Assembly (NCBI GenBank): GCA_030145435.1
Contig: JAQYVQ010000464.1
Coordinates: forward strand, 1 to 7,231
Source of the DNA: Syntrophobacteria bacterium
Lineage (GTDB): Bacteria > Desulfobacterota > DSWW01
Direction: 5' to 3'
DNA length: 7,231 bases
A program made the translations under genes and the position numbers. Positions 1-6,446 of the stretch are shown here, piece after piece. The notes beneath the pieces were generated by a model, which saw nothing but the letters and a program-made list of their open reading frames with translations, was not told the DNA's origin and ran no database searches. Numbering within the stretch: the stretch's first letter is position 1; the number at the start of each line of letters is the position of its first letter.

Positions 1-1
1 C

Positions 2-772
2 CCCTGGCTCAAGCTCGGCTGTACCTTCACAACGCCCGGCGTTTCCCTCTTCGGGAGTGGCGAGGAGCTTGCTATGGCGACCCGGTCCAGTGATCTCGAT
101 GACCAACCGGACATCAGCGCTAGGAACGCTCAAGAGGGCCTTGGTACCGACTACCGAATTCCGCTGAGTGCGACCGCCGGTGCAGAGTTCCAGTTCCGTG
201 AGGATTGGAGATTCGCAATCTCACTCGAATTCCACAATGGAGTCGACCGGGCGGTCGTGGTCGATGTCGACACCAATAACGGGTTCTTTCGCGATGATCC
301 CGCAATCGTGTTGAACGGAACGAAGTTCATGCAGATCATCGATGATCGTGACACCGTGGTGAACGTCAATGTGGGTGTCGAGTACAGAATCAATGACAAG
401 TACTCCACATACCTCGGGTTCTGGACGGATTTCTCGCCCGTCGATCTTGACACAGTTCGCGACCTCTCCGAAACCTCCGGCCCCTACCCGAGGGAGGGTT
501 TCCCTTTGTCCCCCGAATCGGTCGACGTCTACAATTTCTCCCTTGGCGCGACGCGCCGGAAGGGCAGCACCTTGCTCGGGGTGGCCATCATTCCCAACTT
601 CGGAACCGGTTCCATGATCTCAAACGTGGACTACGTCAACGATGTGGTGTCCGGCCCGGGCGGGGAACCGCAGTTCCCTGTCTTCAACGGCGGACAGCTC
701 GAAAACCCGGTCGACCGCAAGGTGTCCCGGTTCGGCATCTCGATGCTGTTCGCCTTCACCCACTACTCCTGA
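2..772 (+). CDS. Outer-membrane beta-barrel protein, 5' end missing
   Basis: The frame is open from the left edge to a TGA at 770-772, so only the C-terminal 256 residues are visible. An ATG at 74 lies inside this open frame, but the upstream residues (PWLKLGCTFTTPGVSLFGSG) look like barrel strand and turn, so it is probably internal and the true start lies outside the window. The protein alternates short amphipathic strands with Asp/Asn/Gly-rich loops, for example the stretches around AGAEFQFREDWRFAISLEF, VNVNVGVEYRINDKYSTYLGF and VYNFSLGATRRKGSTLLGVA. It ends in a strand-like RFGISMLFAFTHYS with an aromatic next to last, close to the usual C-terminal barrel signature, although the last residue is Ser. 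This organisation resembles OmpP1/FadL-like transport barrels of Gram-negative outer membranes, but I cannot assign a substrate or confirm the family. It converges on the beta-helix gene at 943 and has no visible operon partner here. Confidence 0.7.
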   Translation, partial: PWLKLGCTFTTPGVSLFGSGEELAMATRSSDLDDQPDISARNAQEGLGTDYRIPLSATAGAEFQFREDWRFAISLEFHNGVDRAVVVDVDTNNGFFRDDPAIVLNGTKFMQIIDDRDTVVNVNVGVEYRINDKYSTYLGFWTDFSPVDLDTVRDLSETSGPYPREGFPLSPESVDVYNFSLGATRRKGSTLLGVAIIPNFGTGSMISNVDYVNDVVSGPGGEPQFPVFNGGQLENPVDRKVSRFGISMLFAFTHYS

Positions 773-942
773 AAGCTGGCCGTCTAGCACGCATATTGCA
801 CGAAACTTCGTCGCGAGAACGGTGGAAGTACGGAAGGTTCGGGCCAGGAGGGCGAAGTTGATTCTTGAGGTTTGGGGCCGGATCGTACTGGAGTACATCC
901 GAGTGGCACAGCCCGTCAGAATAGAGTTGGACGGCTTCTTCT
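773..942. other. Convergent intergenic gap with no recognised feature
   Basis: This 170-base gap separates two genes that end tail to tail. I see no ORF with a ribosome binding site, no tRNA-like structure and no strong stem followed by a T-run. The only hairpin is weak (881-899, five pairs plus three after a bulge). Transcription of both flanking genes must end somewhere near here, but the sequence does not show how. Confidence 0.5.
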
Positions 943-2364
943 CTATGGTTGGATGAGAATGGACGGATACAACCCTGCCAATGCTCCATCCGGATAGGGC
1001 TGAATCGTGTTGAACGAGATGTTTTGATTCTTCTGGGCATGGCCCTCGTGCCTCTTCCCGTCGTAAAAGGCGCCGTTTGCCTCCAGGATGTGCTGGATGC
1101 GCTTTTGGAATGCCGTAACGAATTCAGACCCGGATCCCTCGAAATACATGTCTCCTCTGACCAGCTTGCCCTTTACTTTGGACAACTCCTTCAGGGACAC
1201 GCTGTTCGCCTCGAGCCCTGCCTGATCGGTAATAAGCCCCCACGCTAGGTGGCCTGCCGGAATCTTAAGAGGCTTTTTCGTGTCAATGATCGTATGGGGC
1301 ATGATGATGCTCTCCTTGCCGATGGAGAGCCGACCCTTCGGGCTTCCCCGAAGGAAGCTGTTGAACCCGACGAACACGTCCTTCCCCAGGTCGGATTCAA
1401 TGATTTTCGCACCATGGGCAGTGACGTTGTTGCCTTTCAGGCGAGCGTTCTTGATATGACAATGCTCTTGAGCGTTCGAGCCCTTTCCCAACCAGGCATT
1501 TTCGAGAAGGGCCCGTTCCGCCACAACAACATTCTGGCCGATACGGGTTTTGCCGTCGACCACGGCGAAACGATCCAGGGATGCGGTCTTCGGGATCCCG
1601 ACTCGCGGTTCCGCATCGACCAAATTGAAAACCTTCTCAAAAGCCTCGTTTCGAGCTTCCGCAAAATCCATGAGGATCCCCTGCGGACGTCTCCCTCGCA
1701 CACAGCTCAAGTAACGGGCCAGTTTCTTCAGGGGATATCTGTAAAGGAAATTGAACGCACCCGGACTCCGAATCCAGACGGTTCCGGGATCTGTCTTGAT
1801 GTGGTTGATTTCTCCCGCCTGGATGTAGGAATACTCGCCGATGACGCAATCGTTCATGGTGGTGAGGTCGACGGTTGCAAAGGCCCCCAGAAAGCTGCCG
1901 TCGGTGGGAGAACCGTGAATGTTCGCATAATGGGCCGACACCGTATTCATGATACTAAAGCGTTCCAGGGTCTCCGGATCGTGAGAAAAATTGTGAACCA
2001 GGGTCTTGATCAGGTAGCTGTCTTCGATTTCGATGCCTTCATCCTCCAAAAGCCGAATCTCGACATCCTGAAACTTGAACCGGTCCCCCTTCTTCTTCAG
2101 TTCGTCACCCCGCACATTGCTCTTGTAGAGAATGGAGTTGTTGGTCCTGCACTTCCCGAGAAAATAGCTTCCGGCCAGGTTGGAGTGTCGAAATTCAAAA
2201 TTTAGCGGATGATTCTGAGTGATCCCGTAAAAGGCGTGGAACTTGGCCATCTGATTCCAGGGGATGAGATTCTTGACGAAGGGGCCAACGTCGTATTCGA
2301 ATTCCCTCAGGTTTATGTTGACCCTCTGAACAATCCGGTCCAACAGGTCTTTCAGCGCTTTCAT
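943..2364 (-). CDS. Left-handed beta-helix (hexapeptide-repeat) protein, possible acyl/nucleotidyl-transferase-like enzyme
   Basis: This 473-residue protein has hexapeptide-repeat character in two blocks. One lies at about residues 140-190 (ANIHG, DGSFLGAFATV, CVIGEYSYIQAGEI). The clearer one is at about 265-360, with the sequence of turns VVDGKTRIGQNVVV, AWLGKGSNAQEHCHI, ARLKGNNVTAHGAKI, SDLGKDVFVGFNSFL and LSIGKESIIMPHTII. Such coils form the left-handed beta-helix of the transferase superfamily that includes acyltransferases and sugar-nucleotide enzymes. The N-terminal 130 residues and the last 110 are not repeat-like, so the protein is much longer than a simple acetyltransferase of about 200 residues. 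No catalytic residue can be named with confidence; several His residues (H145, H150, H301, H303, H317) sit in or near the coils. The ATG overlaps the stop of the CBS gene by four bases, with a GAGG seven bases upstream, so the two are translationally coupled. The substrate is unknown; a purely structural or binding role is possible. Confidence 0.75.
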   Translation of the reverse strand: MKALKDLLDRIVQRVNINLREFEYDVGPFVKNLIPWNQMAKFHAFYGITQNHPLNFEFRHSNLAGSYFLGKCRTNNSILYKSNVRGDELKKKGDRFKFQDVEIRLLEDEGIEIEDSYLIKTLVHNFSHDPETLERFSIMNTVSAHYANIHGSPTDGSFLGAFATVDLTTMNDCVIGEYSYIQAGEINHIKTDPGTVWIRSPGAFNFLYRYPLKKLARYLSCVRGRRPQGILMDFAEARNEAFEKVFNLVDAEPRVGIPKTASLDRFAVVDGKTRIGQNVVVAERALLENAWLGKGSNAQEHCHIKNARLKGNNVTAHGAKIIESDLGKDVFVGFNSFLRGSPKGRLSIGKESIIMPHTIIDTKKPLKIPAGHLAWGLITDQAGLEANSVSLKELSKVKGKLVRGDMYFEGSGSEFVTAFQKRIQHILEANGAFYDGKRHEGHAQKNQNISFNTIQPYPDGALAGLYPSILIQP

Positions 2365-2936
2365 TCCGAATCCTCACCCCGAGTGCCCATACATTCTTTC
2401 ATGTCACGCAATACGGCGCCAAACACATCCGTCAATCGCAGAATCCCGACAATCTCCCTTGCCTTTGTTACGAGCAACGCCAAATGATTGCCAAGGACCA
2501 GCTGATGAACGGCAATATCCAGAGATGCATCCTGTTCAACATACTCCCCTTCGGCGGGGGCTTGCATGAAATCCTCGACTTTCAGCCCGGCCGTCCGGAC
2601 ATAGAGGTCCTTCAGGGGAACGCCTTGAACACGCCTCTCTTTCCGCAAACCCTGCACAAGTTCTTGGCTGAACCCGAATTGGCTGAGTTCGTCGAAGCCT
2701 TCTATGTCTTCATCTTTTGGTTCAAGGGCACGAAGCACACCCAATTGGGAGAGTTTTCCGATCACCCGTCGATTCTTATCCAATATCAATATGGCGCGGT
2801 GATGGTATTGTTTCTGATCGAACTCCTCCTGGGCTTTTTCCAACGCCAACACGGCTTCAAACAGGGTAGACCCTTCCGGGACCGTTGCATATTCCGAGAT
2901 GGGCACCATCAGTTCCTTTACGGTGTAAGTCTTCAC
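2361..2936 (-). CDS. Two-domain CBS protein
   Basis: This 191-residue protein consists of a tandem CBS (Bateman) pair and nothing else obvious. The first CBS runs from about residue 7 to 70 (VKELMVPISEYATVPEGSTLFEAV, then HRAILILDKNRRVIGKLSQLGVL). The second runs from about 118 to 175 (LKVEDFMQAPAEGEYVEQDASLDIAV, then LALLVTKAREIVGILRLTDVFGAV). About 45 charged residues separate them. CBS pairs typically bind adenine nucleotides or related ligands and regulate a partner protein; no catalytic domain is attached here. The start is GTG: no in-frame ATG lies upstream, and an AGAGGG sits five bases before it. The stop overlaps the ATG of the downstream beta-helix gene (four bases, 2361-2364), which points to that protein as the likely partner. 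The ligand cannot be read from the sequence. Confidence 0.85.
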   Translation of the reverse strand: MKTYTVKELMVPISEYATVPEGSTLFEAVLALEKAQEEFDQKQYHHRAILILDKNRRVIGKLSQLGVLRALEPKDEDIEGFDELSQFGFSQELVQGLRKERRVQGVPLKDLYVRTAGLKVEDFMQAPAEGEYVEQDASLDIAVHQLVLGNHLALLVTKAREIVGILRLTDVFGAVLRDMKECMGTRGEDSE

Positions 2937-2981
2937 GCCTGCCCTCTGATTGAATGGATTTACCTGCCCCTCGGAATCATT

Positions 2982-3031
2982 TGTGTTGTGTATTACCTAT
3001 ATTATCTGCTATTCGTATTGCAAACAACACA
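2982..3031. repeat. 8-base inverted repeat in the divergent intergenic region
   Basis: TGTGTTGT at 2982-2989 is the exact reverse complement of ACAACACA at 3024-3031, with 34 bases between. The arms flank the AT-rich core and one arm overlaps the candidate -35 of the minus-strand promoter. The geometry could suit a regulator that bridges two half-sites, but eight bases can match by chance and no regulator gene is present in the window. Confidence 0.35.
2999..3027 (-). promoter_or_regulatory. Candidate promoter for the CBS/beta-helix genes
   Basis: On the minus strand, TTGTTT (3027-3022) and TAATAT (3004-2999) are 17 bases apart, matching the sigma-70 consensus at three and four of six positions. 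They lie about 60 bases upstream of the GTG start, in the most AT-rich part of the 139-base divergent region. The match is weak and the call rests on position as much as on sequence. I found no equally good pair for the opposite-strand acyl-CoA dehydrogenase gene. Confidence 0.3.
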
Positions 3032-3060
3032 GAGACCGGCCCCGGATATCGAGAGAACAA

Positions 3061-3066
3061 AGGAGG
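3061..3066 (+). promoter_or_regulatory. Strong Shine-Dalgarno that sets the acyl-CoA dehydrogenase start
   Basis: AGGAGG lies nine bases before the ATG at 3076. It decides between that ATG and an in-frame ATG at 2950, whose additional 42 residues read through intergenic DNA and resemble no acyl-CoA dehydrogenase N-terminus. Confidence 0.85.
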
Positions 3067-3075
3067 ACTGAACCG

Positions 3076-4299
3076 ATGAGAGAATTACCCCCCCGCATGC
3101 AAGATCACCTCTATCACGACATGATTCTTCCCCAGGAGACCCAGGAGATACGAGCGAAGGCTCGGGAGTTCGCAGTGCGAGAGATAGCCCCGAGGGCCTA
3201 TGAGATCGCACACACCCAGGAGAGCAGGGAGAGCTTTCCCTGGGACATCTTCCGCAAAATGGCGGAAGAGGACTTTTTTAAGATCCCCTACCCGGCCGAG
3301 GTGGGAGGCCTCGGGCTGGCGCATCCATGTTGCGCAACGGTGGTCACGGTCGAGGAGCTGGCTTACATGTCGAACAGCGTGGCGGCCATCTATGACGTCC
3401 ACTGTATCCTGGCCGGTCACGCCCTCGAGTACGGCTCGGAGCACATCAGGGAGGAATTCCTGCGGCCCATGACGACGGCCGAAAAGATCGGGTGTTTTGC
3501 GACCACGGAACCGATGGCCAGTTCCGACCTCTCTTCCCGCTCCGTTCAAACCCAGGCCAGGCGAGAAGGCGACGTATTCATCGTCAGTGGACAGAAACGC
3601 TTCATTACGAATGCCTGCGTGGCCGATTTCGTCACCGCCCTCGTCAACCTCGACGGCAAGCTCTGCATGATGGTCATCGACCTGCACGCCAAAGGCTGCC
3701 GCGTGGGTGAGCCGGATCGGAAGATGGGGAACAAAGGACAGCTCACATCGGACATCTACTTCGACGAGGTCGTCGTTCCCGCGGAGAACCTCATCCGTGA
3801 TGTTGGCAAGGGCCTCCACGTGGCCCTCGGCACTCTCACATACGGCCGTGTCGGCATTGCTGCCACCGGCGTAGGCATGGCCCAGTCCGCTTTCGACGAG
3901 TCGGTTGAATACATGAAGAAGCGGGAAGCGTTCGGTAAAAAGATCGGTCAGTATCAGTACTGGCAGTTCCGCATAGCGGAGCGGGCGATTCAGATTGAAA
4001 ATGCCCGCAATCTCTACGCCAAGGCCGCCTTGAGGATGGACCAGGGCATCGAGTTCCCCGAGCCTGAAGCGGCCGGAGCCAAGTACTATGGGACTGAATG
4101 CGCAGGCGACATGGCGAGGGATGCGATACAGATCTTCGGCGGGTATGGATTCATGCAGGAGTTGAGTCACGACAAATCCCATTACAAGGTTGAGGAGATC
4201 TTCCGGGATTTCAAGATCACCGAGATCTACGAAGGGACGAACGAGATTCAGCGCATGATCCTTGCCCGCACGATCTTCGGGAAGGAAATGACAGGGTAG
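3076..4299 (+). CDS. Acyl-CoA dehydrogenase
   Basis: This 407-residue flavoprotein oxidises an acyl-CoA to the 2,3-enoyl-CoA and normally passes electrons to electron-transfer flavoprotein in the cytoplasm. All three parts of the family fold are visible. The N-terminal helical domain is at about residues 10-130. The middle beta domain begins near CFATTEPMASSDLSS (140-154) and includes VSGQKRFITNA (170-180). The C-terminal helical domain contains the REAFGKKIGQYQYWQFRIAE segment (283-302), FGGYGF (354-359) and IYEGTNEIQR (384-393). In the last motif E386 aligns with the catalytic Glu of short- and medium-chain acyl-CoA dehydrogenases. The length is slightly above the usual 380-390. Between FGGYGF and the RDFKI segment the loop is a few residues longer than usual. 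The start is set by AGGAGG at 3061-3066. It is transcribed divergently from the CBS gene and ends ten bases from a convergent dehydrogenase. Chain length or ring specificity cannot be read from the sequence; no etf or CoA-ligase gene is in view. Confidence 0.93.
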   Translation: MRELPPRMQDHLYHDMILPQETQEIRAKAREFAVREIAPRAYEIAHTQESRESFPWDIFRKMAEEDFFKIPYPAEVGGLGLAHPCCATVVTVEELAYMSNSVAAIYDVHCILAGHALEYGSEHIREEFLRPMTTAEKIGCFATTEPMASSDLSSRSVQTQARREGDVFIVSGQKRFITNACVADFVTALVNLDGKLCMMVIDLHAKGCRVGEPDRKMGNKGQLTSDIYFDEVVVPAENLIRDVGKGLHVALGTLTYGRVGIAATGVGMAQSAFDESVEYMKKREAFGKKIGQYQYWQFRIAERAIQIENARNLYAKAALRMDQGIEFPEPEAAGAKYYGTECAGDMARDAIQIFGGYGFMQELSHDKSHYKVEEIFRDFKITEIYEGTNEIQRMILARTIFGKEMTG

Positions 4300-4309
4300 C
4301 TACCGCTTG

Positions 4310-5485
4310 CTACAGGCCCAGGCGTTCTTTCATCTGGTTGATGGCGTCGTCTATGGAGGCCGCGTCCTCCCCTCTTCGGGCTGCGGCCACCTTCTCCTCA
4401 ACTCGCCGGGTCGCCAGCCTCCGAGGATCGATCCCCTCCCTGCGGGCATCCGCCAGGAGGGTCCGTGTGTTCGATCCGATAAGTTCCTTGCAGGCGTCAA
4501 AGGCGTGTTGTGAACTACCGCCGATAAAATCAACGATCCCGAGCACGGTCCCGCCCGCATTTGAAACAAAGTCAGGCACGATGAGGACCCCCTTCTGAAA
4601 AAGGGTTTCCTCCGCTTCGTCCGTGATCGGTATGTTGGCAATGCTCGATATGACCTTGGCTTTGACTTCGTCCACGTTCTTCTCGTCGATTACGTACGGC
4701 CTCGCTCCGGGTATGAGGATGTCCACAGGCAGGGAGAAAATCCTCTCCTTGTCTAGATGTTCGGCCTTTTCGTACTCCTTGATTGCCTTGTCGCCGACCT
4801 TCTTTCTCTTCTCGAGCAGAAGATCCACGTCGAGCCCGTCCTCGTTCAAGATCATTCCGTCAATCGTGGACAGGGCAACCACCTTGGCACCTGCCTCTGT
4901 AATGTACCGGGCCACGCCCCCTCCTACCTTGCCAAAGCCCTCGATGGCTACAGAGGCGCCATTCATGTCGATCCCGGCGAATTCACACGCTGCTTCCGCC
5001 GCGACGACGACGCCGTAACCTGTCACATGATTCTCAATGGGCTCTCCGTCCTTTTTCTCGGCCATCAGGCCGGTGCCCTGGGGAGGCAACTCGGCGCCCT
5101 CGAAAACAAAGTCGAGATCCTCGGCCTCGGTCCCGATGTCCGCGCCAAAGGCCAACCCTGCCACGATCAGCGGTTTCACGGCACGGCCAAAGGCCCGCAT
5201 GAGGTTTTTTCTCTCTTCCCCACTCACCGCGGGATCCGCCCATATCCCGGATTTCGCGCCCCCGATCGGGACCCCAAGGGTTCCGAACTTGTAGGTCATT
5301 GCCCGGGCCAGTTGAAAGATCTCCTGGGTCGTAATGTCAGGGAGCATCCGGATGCCACCGCCTGTCGTCATTCCCAGGGCCGTGCAATCGATCACCACGA
5401 CCCCTTTCATTCCTGTCTCCGGGTCATAGACATGAACGATCTTCTCGGGGCCCAGTTCATTCGTCATGTTCATCCATTCCGGCAT
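4310..5485 (-). CDS. Glu/Leu/Phe/Val dehydrogenase family protein
   Basis: This 391-residue protein belongs to the NAD(P)-dependent amino-acid dehydrogenases, which reversibly deaminate an L-amino acid to its 2-oxo acid. The N-terminal substrate domain carries TTGGGIRMLPD (40-50) and AMTYKFGTLGVPIGGAKSGI (62-81), where K67 and K78 match the conserved substrate-binding and catalytic lysines. FGADIGTEAED (113-123) follows, with D116 at the catalytic Asp position. A Rossmann domain begins at VAIEGFGKVGGGVARYI (179-195), and SNAGGTVLGI (308-317) follows. The segment from 117 to 157 lacks the glutamate dehydrogenase pattern and instead contains AELPPQGTGLM, so the amino acid specificity is open. 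The chosen ATG is preceded by AAGGAG six bases upstream; an ATG 11 codons further up (5518) has no such site. It lies downstream of yqeC with a 94-base repeat-bearing gap, so it may be separately transcribed. The C-terminal 50 residues are Arg/Ala/Glu-rich and helical in character. Confidence 0.88.
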   Translation of the reverse strand: MPEWMNMTNELGPEKIVHVYDPETGMKGVVVIDCTALGMTTGGGIRMLPDITTQEIFQLARAMTYKFGTLGVPIGGAKSGIWADPAVSGEERKNLMRAFGRAVKPLIVAGLAFGADIGTEAEDLDFVFEGAELPPQGTGLMAEKKDGEPIENHVTGYGVVVAAEAACEFAGIDMNGASVAIEGFGKVGGGVARYITEAGAKVVALSTIDGMILNEDGLDVDLLLEKRKKVGDKAIKEYEKAEHLDKERIFSLPVDILIPGARPYVIDEKNVDEVKAKVISSIANIPITDEAEETLFQKGVLIVPDFVSNAGGTVLGIVDFIGGSSQHAFDACKELIGSNTRTLLADARREGIDPRRLATRRVEEKVAAARRGEDAASIDDAINQMKERLGL

Positions 5486-5491
5486 TCTCGT

Positions 5492-5497
5492 CTCCTT
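5492..5497 (-). promoter_or_regulatory. Shine-Dalgarno that sets the start of the Glu/Leu/Phe/Val-type dehydrogenase
   Basis: On the minus strand this reads AAGGAG (within AGAAGGAGA), six bases before the ATG at 5485. It supports the 391-residue form over a form 11 residues longer that starts at 5518. Confidence 0.75.
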
Positions 5498-5532
5498 CTC
5501 TATACACCAACCATTCAAGAACTACAGACATT

Positions 5533-5612
5533 CCCTCTCCCTCGAGGGGTTAGGGTGAGGGTGGCACAGAAGCTCCCCCTCATCCTGACCTTCTCCCCGG
5601 AGGGGAGAAGGA
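5533..5612. repeat. Pair of oppositely oriented palindromic repeat units (REP-like)
   Basis: Two related GC-rich units face each other. The left unit (5533-5561) reads, on the minus strand, CCCTCACCCTAACCCCTCGA and onward. The right unit (about 5577-5611) reads CCCTCATCCTGACCTTCTCC and onward on the plus strand. The right unit contains a ten-pair hairpin with a three-base loop (5589-5598 with 5602-5611). The left contains the ten-base palindrome CCCTCGAGGG (5539-5548). The two units can also pair with each other: 5548-5561 with 5577-5590, 12 of 14 positions complementary and the other two G-T. Units of this general type recur as dispersed intergenic repeats in many proteobacterial genomes; whether it recurs in this genome cannot be seen. 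The right unit runs into the 3' end of yqeC. Confidence 0.65.
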
Positions 5613-6443
5613 ATTCCCGGGGCCCAAGGCATTCCCGCCGGAGCCTGCCCCCGCAATCTTTAGGCGGGGGCGGACATGACAGGAAACCGTCGGGGGTTCC
5701 CTCCCGATAGCACCAATGAAGATCTTCTCGATTCTTCCTTTCCCACTACCTGAAAGCAGTGACACGATCCTTTGCCCCGCTTCTCGTGTCCGGCTGTCCT
5801 CCGCCTTGTTGAGGAGAACAAATTTCACGGCCTCTGAAGGACACCCCTTGAACAGGCCCTCCGGGTGTTCGATCACGCAAGCGATCGACTCTTCTGTAAC
5901 CGGTGAACCCACCGGCAGGCCGGAGATGCGAGAAAAGCGATCGTGCCTGAACACGTGACGTTCGTCCAGAGGTTGGCCCACTCCATCCAAGCCCACGACT
6001 CCGACAACCAACGATGAACATGTGGGAACGACCGGCTCGTAGTCGGCCGGTGCCTTCAAGGGCCGCCCGGCGGCCCCGTCCGCCTCCACCAGGATCCAAC
6101 GAAACAGCCCGGCCTCCCGGATCTGTTCGATTTCGGACGGGTCGAAACCTGTCAACTTCTCCTCGGGCACGAGATTTCCCCGGCCTGCCGTTACATGTGA
6201 GTGCGTGGCCAAGCACTTCTCTGCTTTCTTGATGACATCTCTTACATCGGCCGACACAACGACGTGGGCGGATTGCCCTTCCGTGGGCCAGAGGATCTTC
6301 GTGGTGGTCGTTGTCAGAACCCGTTCACCGTACTGTGCCAGTTCCCCGGCCAGTCGAAACATCAGGGTCGTCTTGCCCCCCGCCCCTACCAGGCTGACAA
6401 CGCCCCCTGCCTGCGGAAGAAAATGTTCACGAACAGATCCCAT
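5580..6443 (-). CDS. yqeC: YqeC-family accessory protein for selenium-dependent molybdenum hydroxylase
   Basis: YqeC proteins are predicted P-loop nucleotide-binding accessory factors that co-occur with YqeB and with molybdenum hydroxylases that carry labile selenium; the biochemical role is not settled. The visible signatures are the N-terminal P-loop VSLVGAGGKTTLMFRLA (16-32), TTTTTKI (44-50), LVEADGAAGRPLKAP (118-132), a GLDGVGQPL segment (151-159) and LLNKAED (210-216). The family-like part appears to end near GAIGREPPTVS (244-254), as in other members that finish shortly after a PP motif. The remaining 33 residues (CHVRPRLKIAGAGSGGNALG and onward) are encoded by palindromic repeat DNA, and the stop codon lies within a repeat unit, so the original 3' end may have been lost or frameshifted. 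The ATG sits three bases after the stop of yqeB with only a weak GTGAG-like site, which suggests coupled translation. Confidence 0.88.
   Translation of the reverse strand: MGSVREHFLPQAGGVVSLVGAGGKTTLMFRLAGELAQYGERVLTTTTTKILWPTEGQSAHVVVSADVRDVIKKAEKCLATHSHVTAGRGNLVPEEKLTGFDPSEIEQIREAGLFRWILVEADGAAGRPLKAPADYEPVVPTCSSLVVGVVGLDGVGQPLDERHVFRHDRFSRISGLPVGSPVTEESIACVIEHPEGLFKGCPSEAVKFVLLNKAEDSRTREAGQRIVSLLSGSGKGRIEKIFIGAIGREPPTVSCHVRPRLKIAGAGSGGNALGPGNSFSPPGRRSG
5645..5673. repeat. GC-rich hairpin inside the yqeC 3' end
   Basis: GCCCCCGC (5647-5654) pairs perfectly with GCGGGGGC (5664-5671) across a nine-base loop, extended by a G-T and a C-G pair. It has the look of an intergenic hairpin or terminator stem, but no T-run follows on either strand. 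It falls within the reading frame of yqeC, in a part that does not resemble the family. Confidence 0.55.
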
Positions 6444-6446
6444 AGC

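Noticed and set aside
881..899. Small hairpin between the convergent barrel and beta-helix genes, considered as a terminator
   Set aside because: The stem is short and bulged, the loop is two bases, and no T-run follows on either strand.
1249..2205. Long plus-strand open frame of 318 codons opposite the beta-helix gene
   Set aside because: It is antisense to a gene with clear hexapeptide repeats and coupled translation. Its translation has no recognisable domain and no good ribosome binding site was seen.
2950..3075. N-terminal extension of the acyl-CoA dehydrogenase from an upstream ATG
   Set aside because: The AGGAGG at 3061-3066 points to the ATG at 3076, and the extension reads through the AT-rich intergenic region.
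3085..4182. Minus-strand open frame of 365 codons opposite the acyl-CoA dehydrogenase
   Set aside because: The plus strand carries an unmistakable family protein with a strong start. The antisense frame looks like a by-product of codon bias.
4295..4304. Ten-base palindrome GGTAGCTACC over the acyl-CoA dehydrogenase stop, considered as a shared terminator
   Set aside because: It has no loop and no T-run. It may be chance.
4757..5710. Plus-strand open frame of 317 codons opposite the Glu/Leu/Phe/Val-type dehydrogenase
   Set aside because: It runs antisense through the dehydrogenase and then through repeat DNA, and its protein is low-complexity and resembles nothing known.
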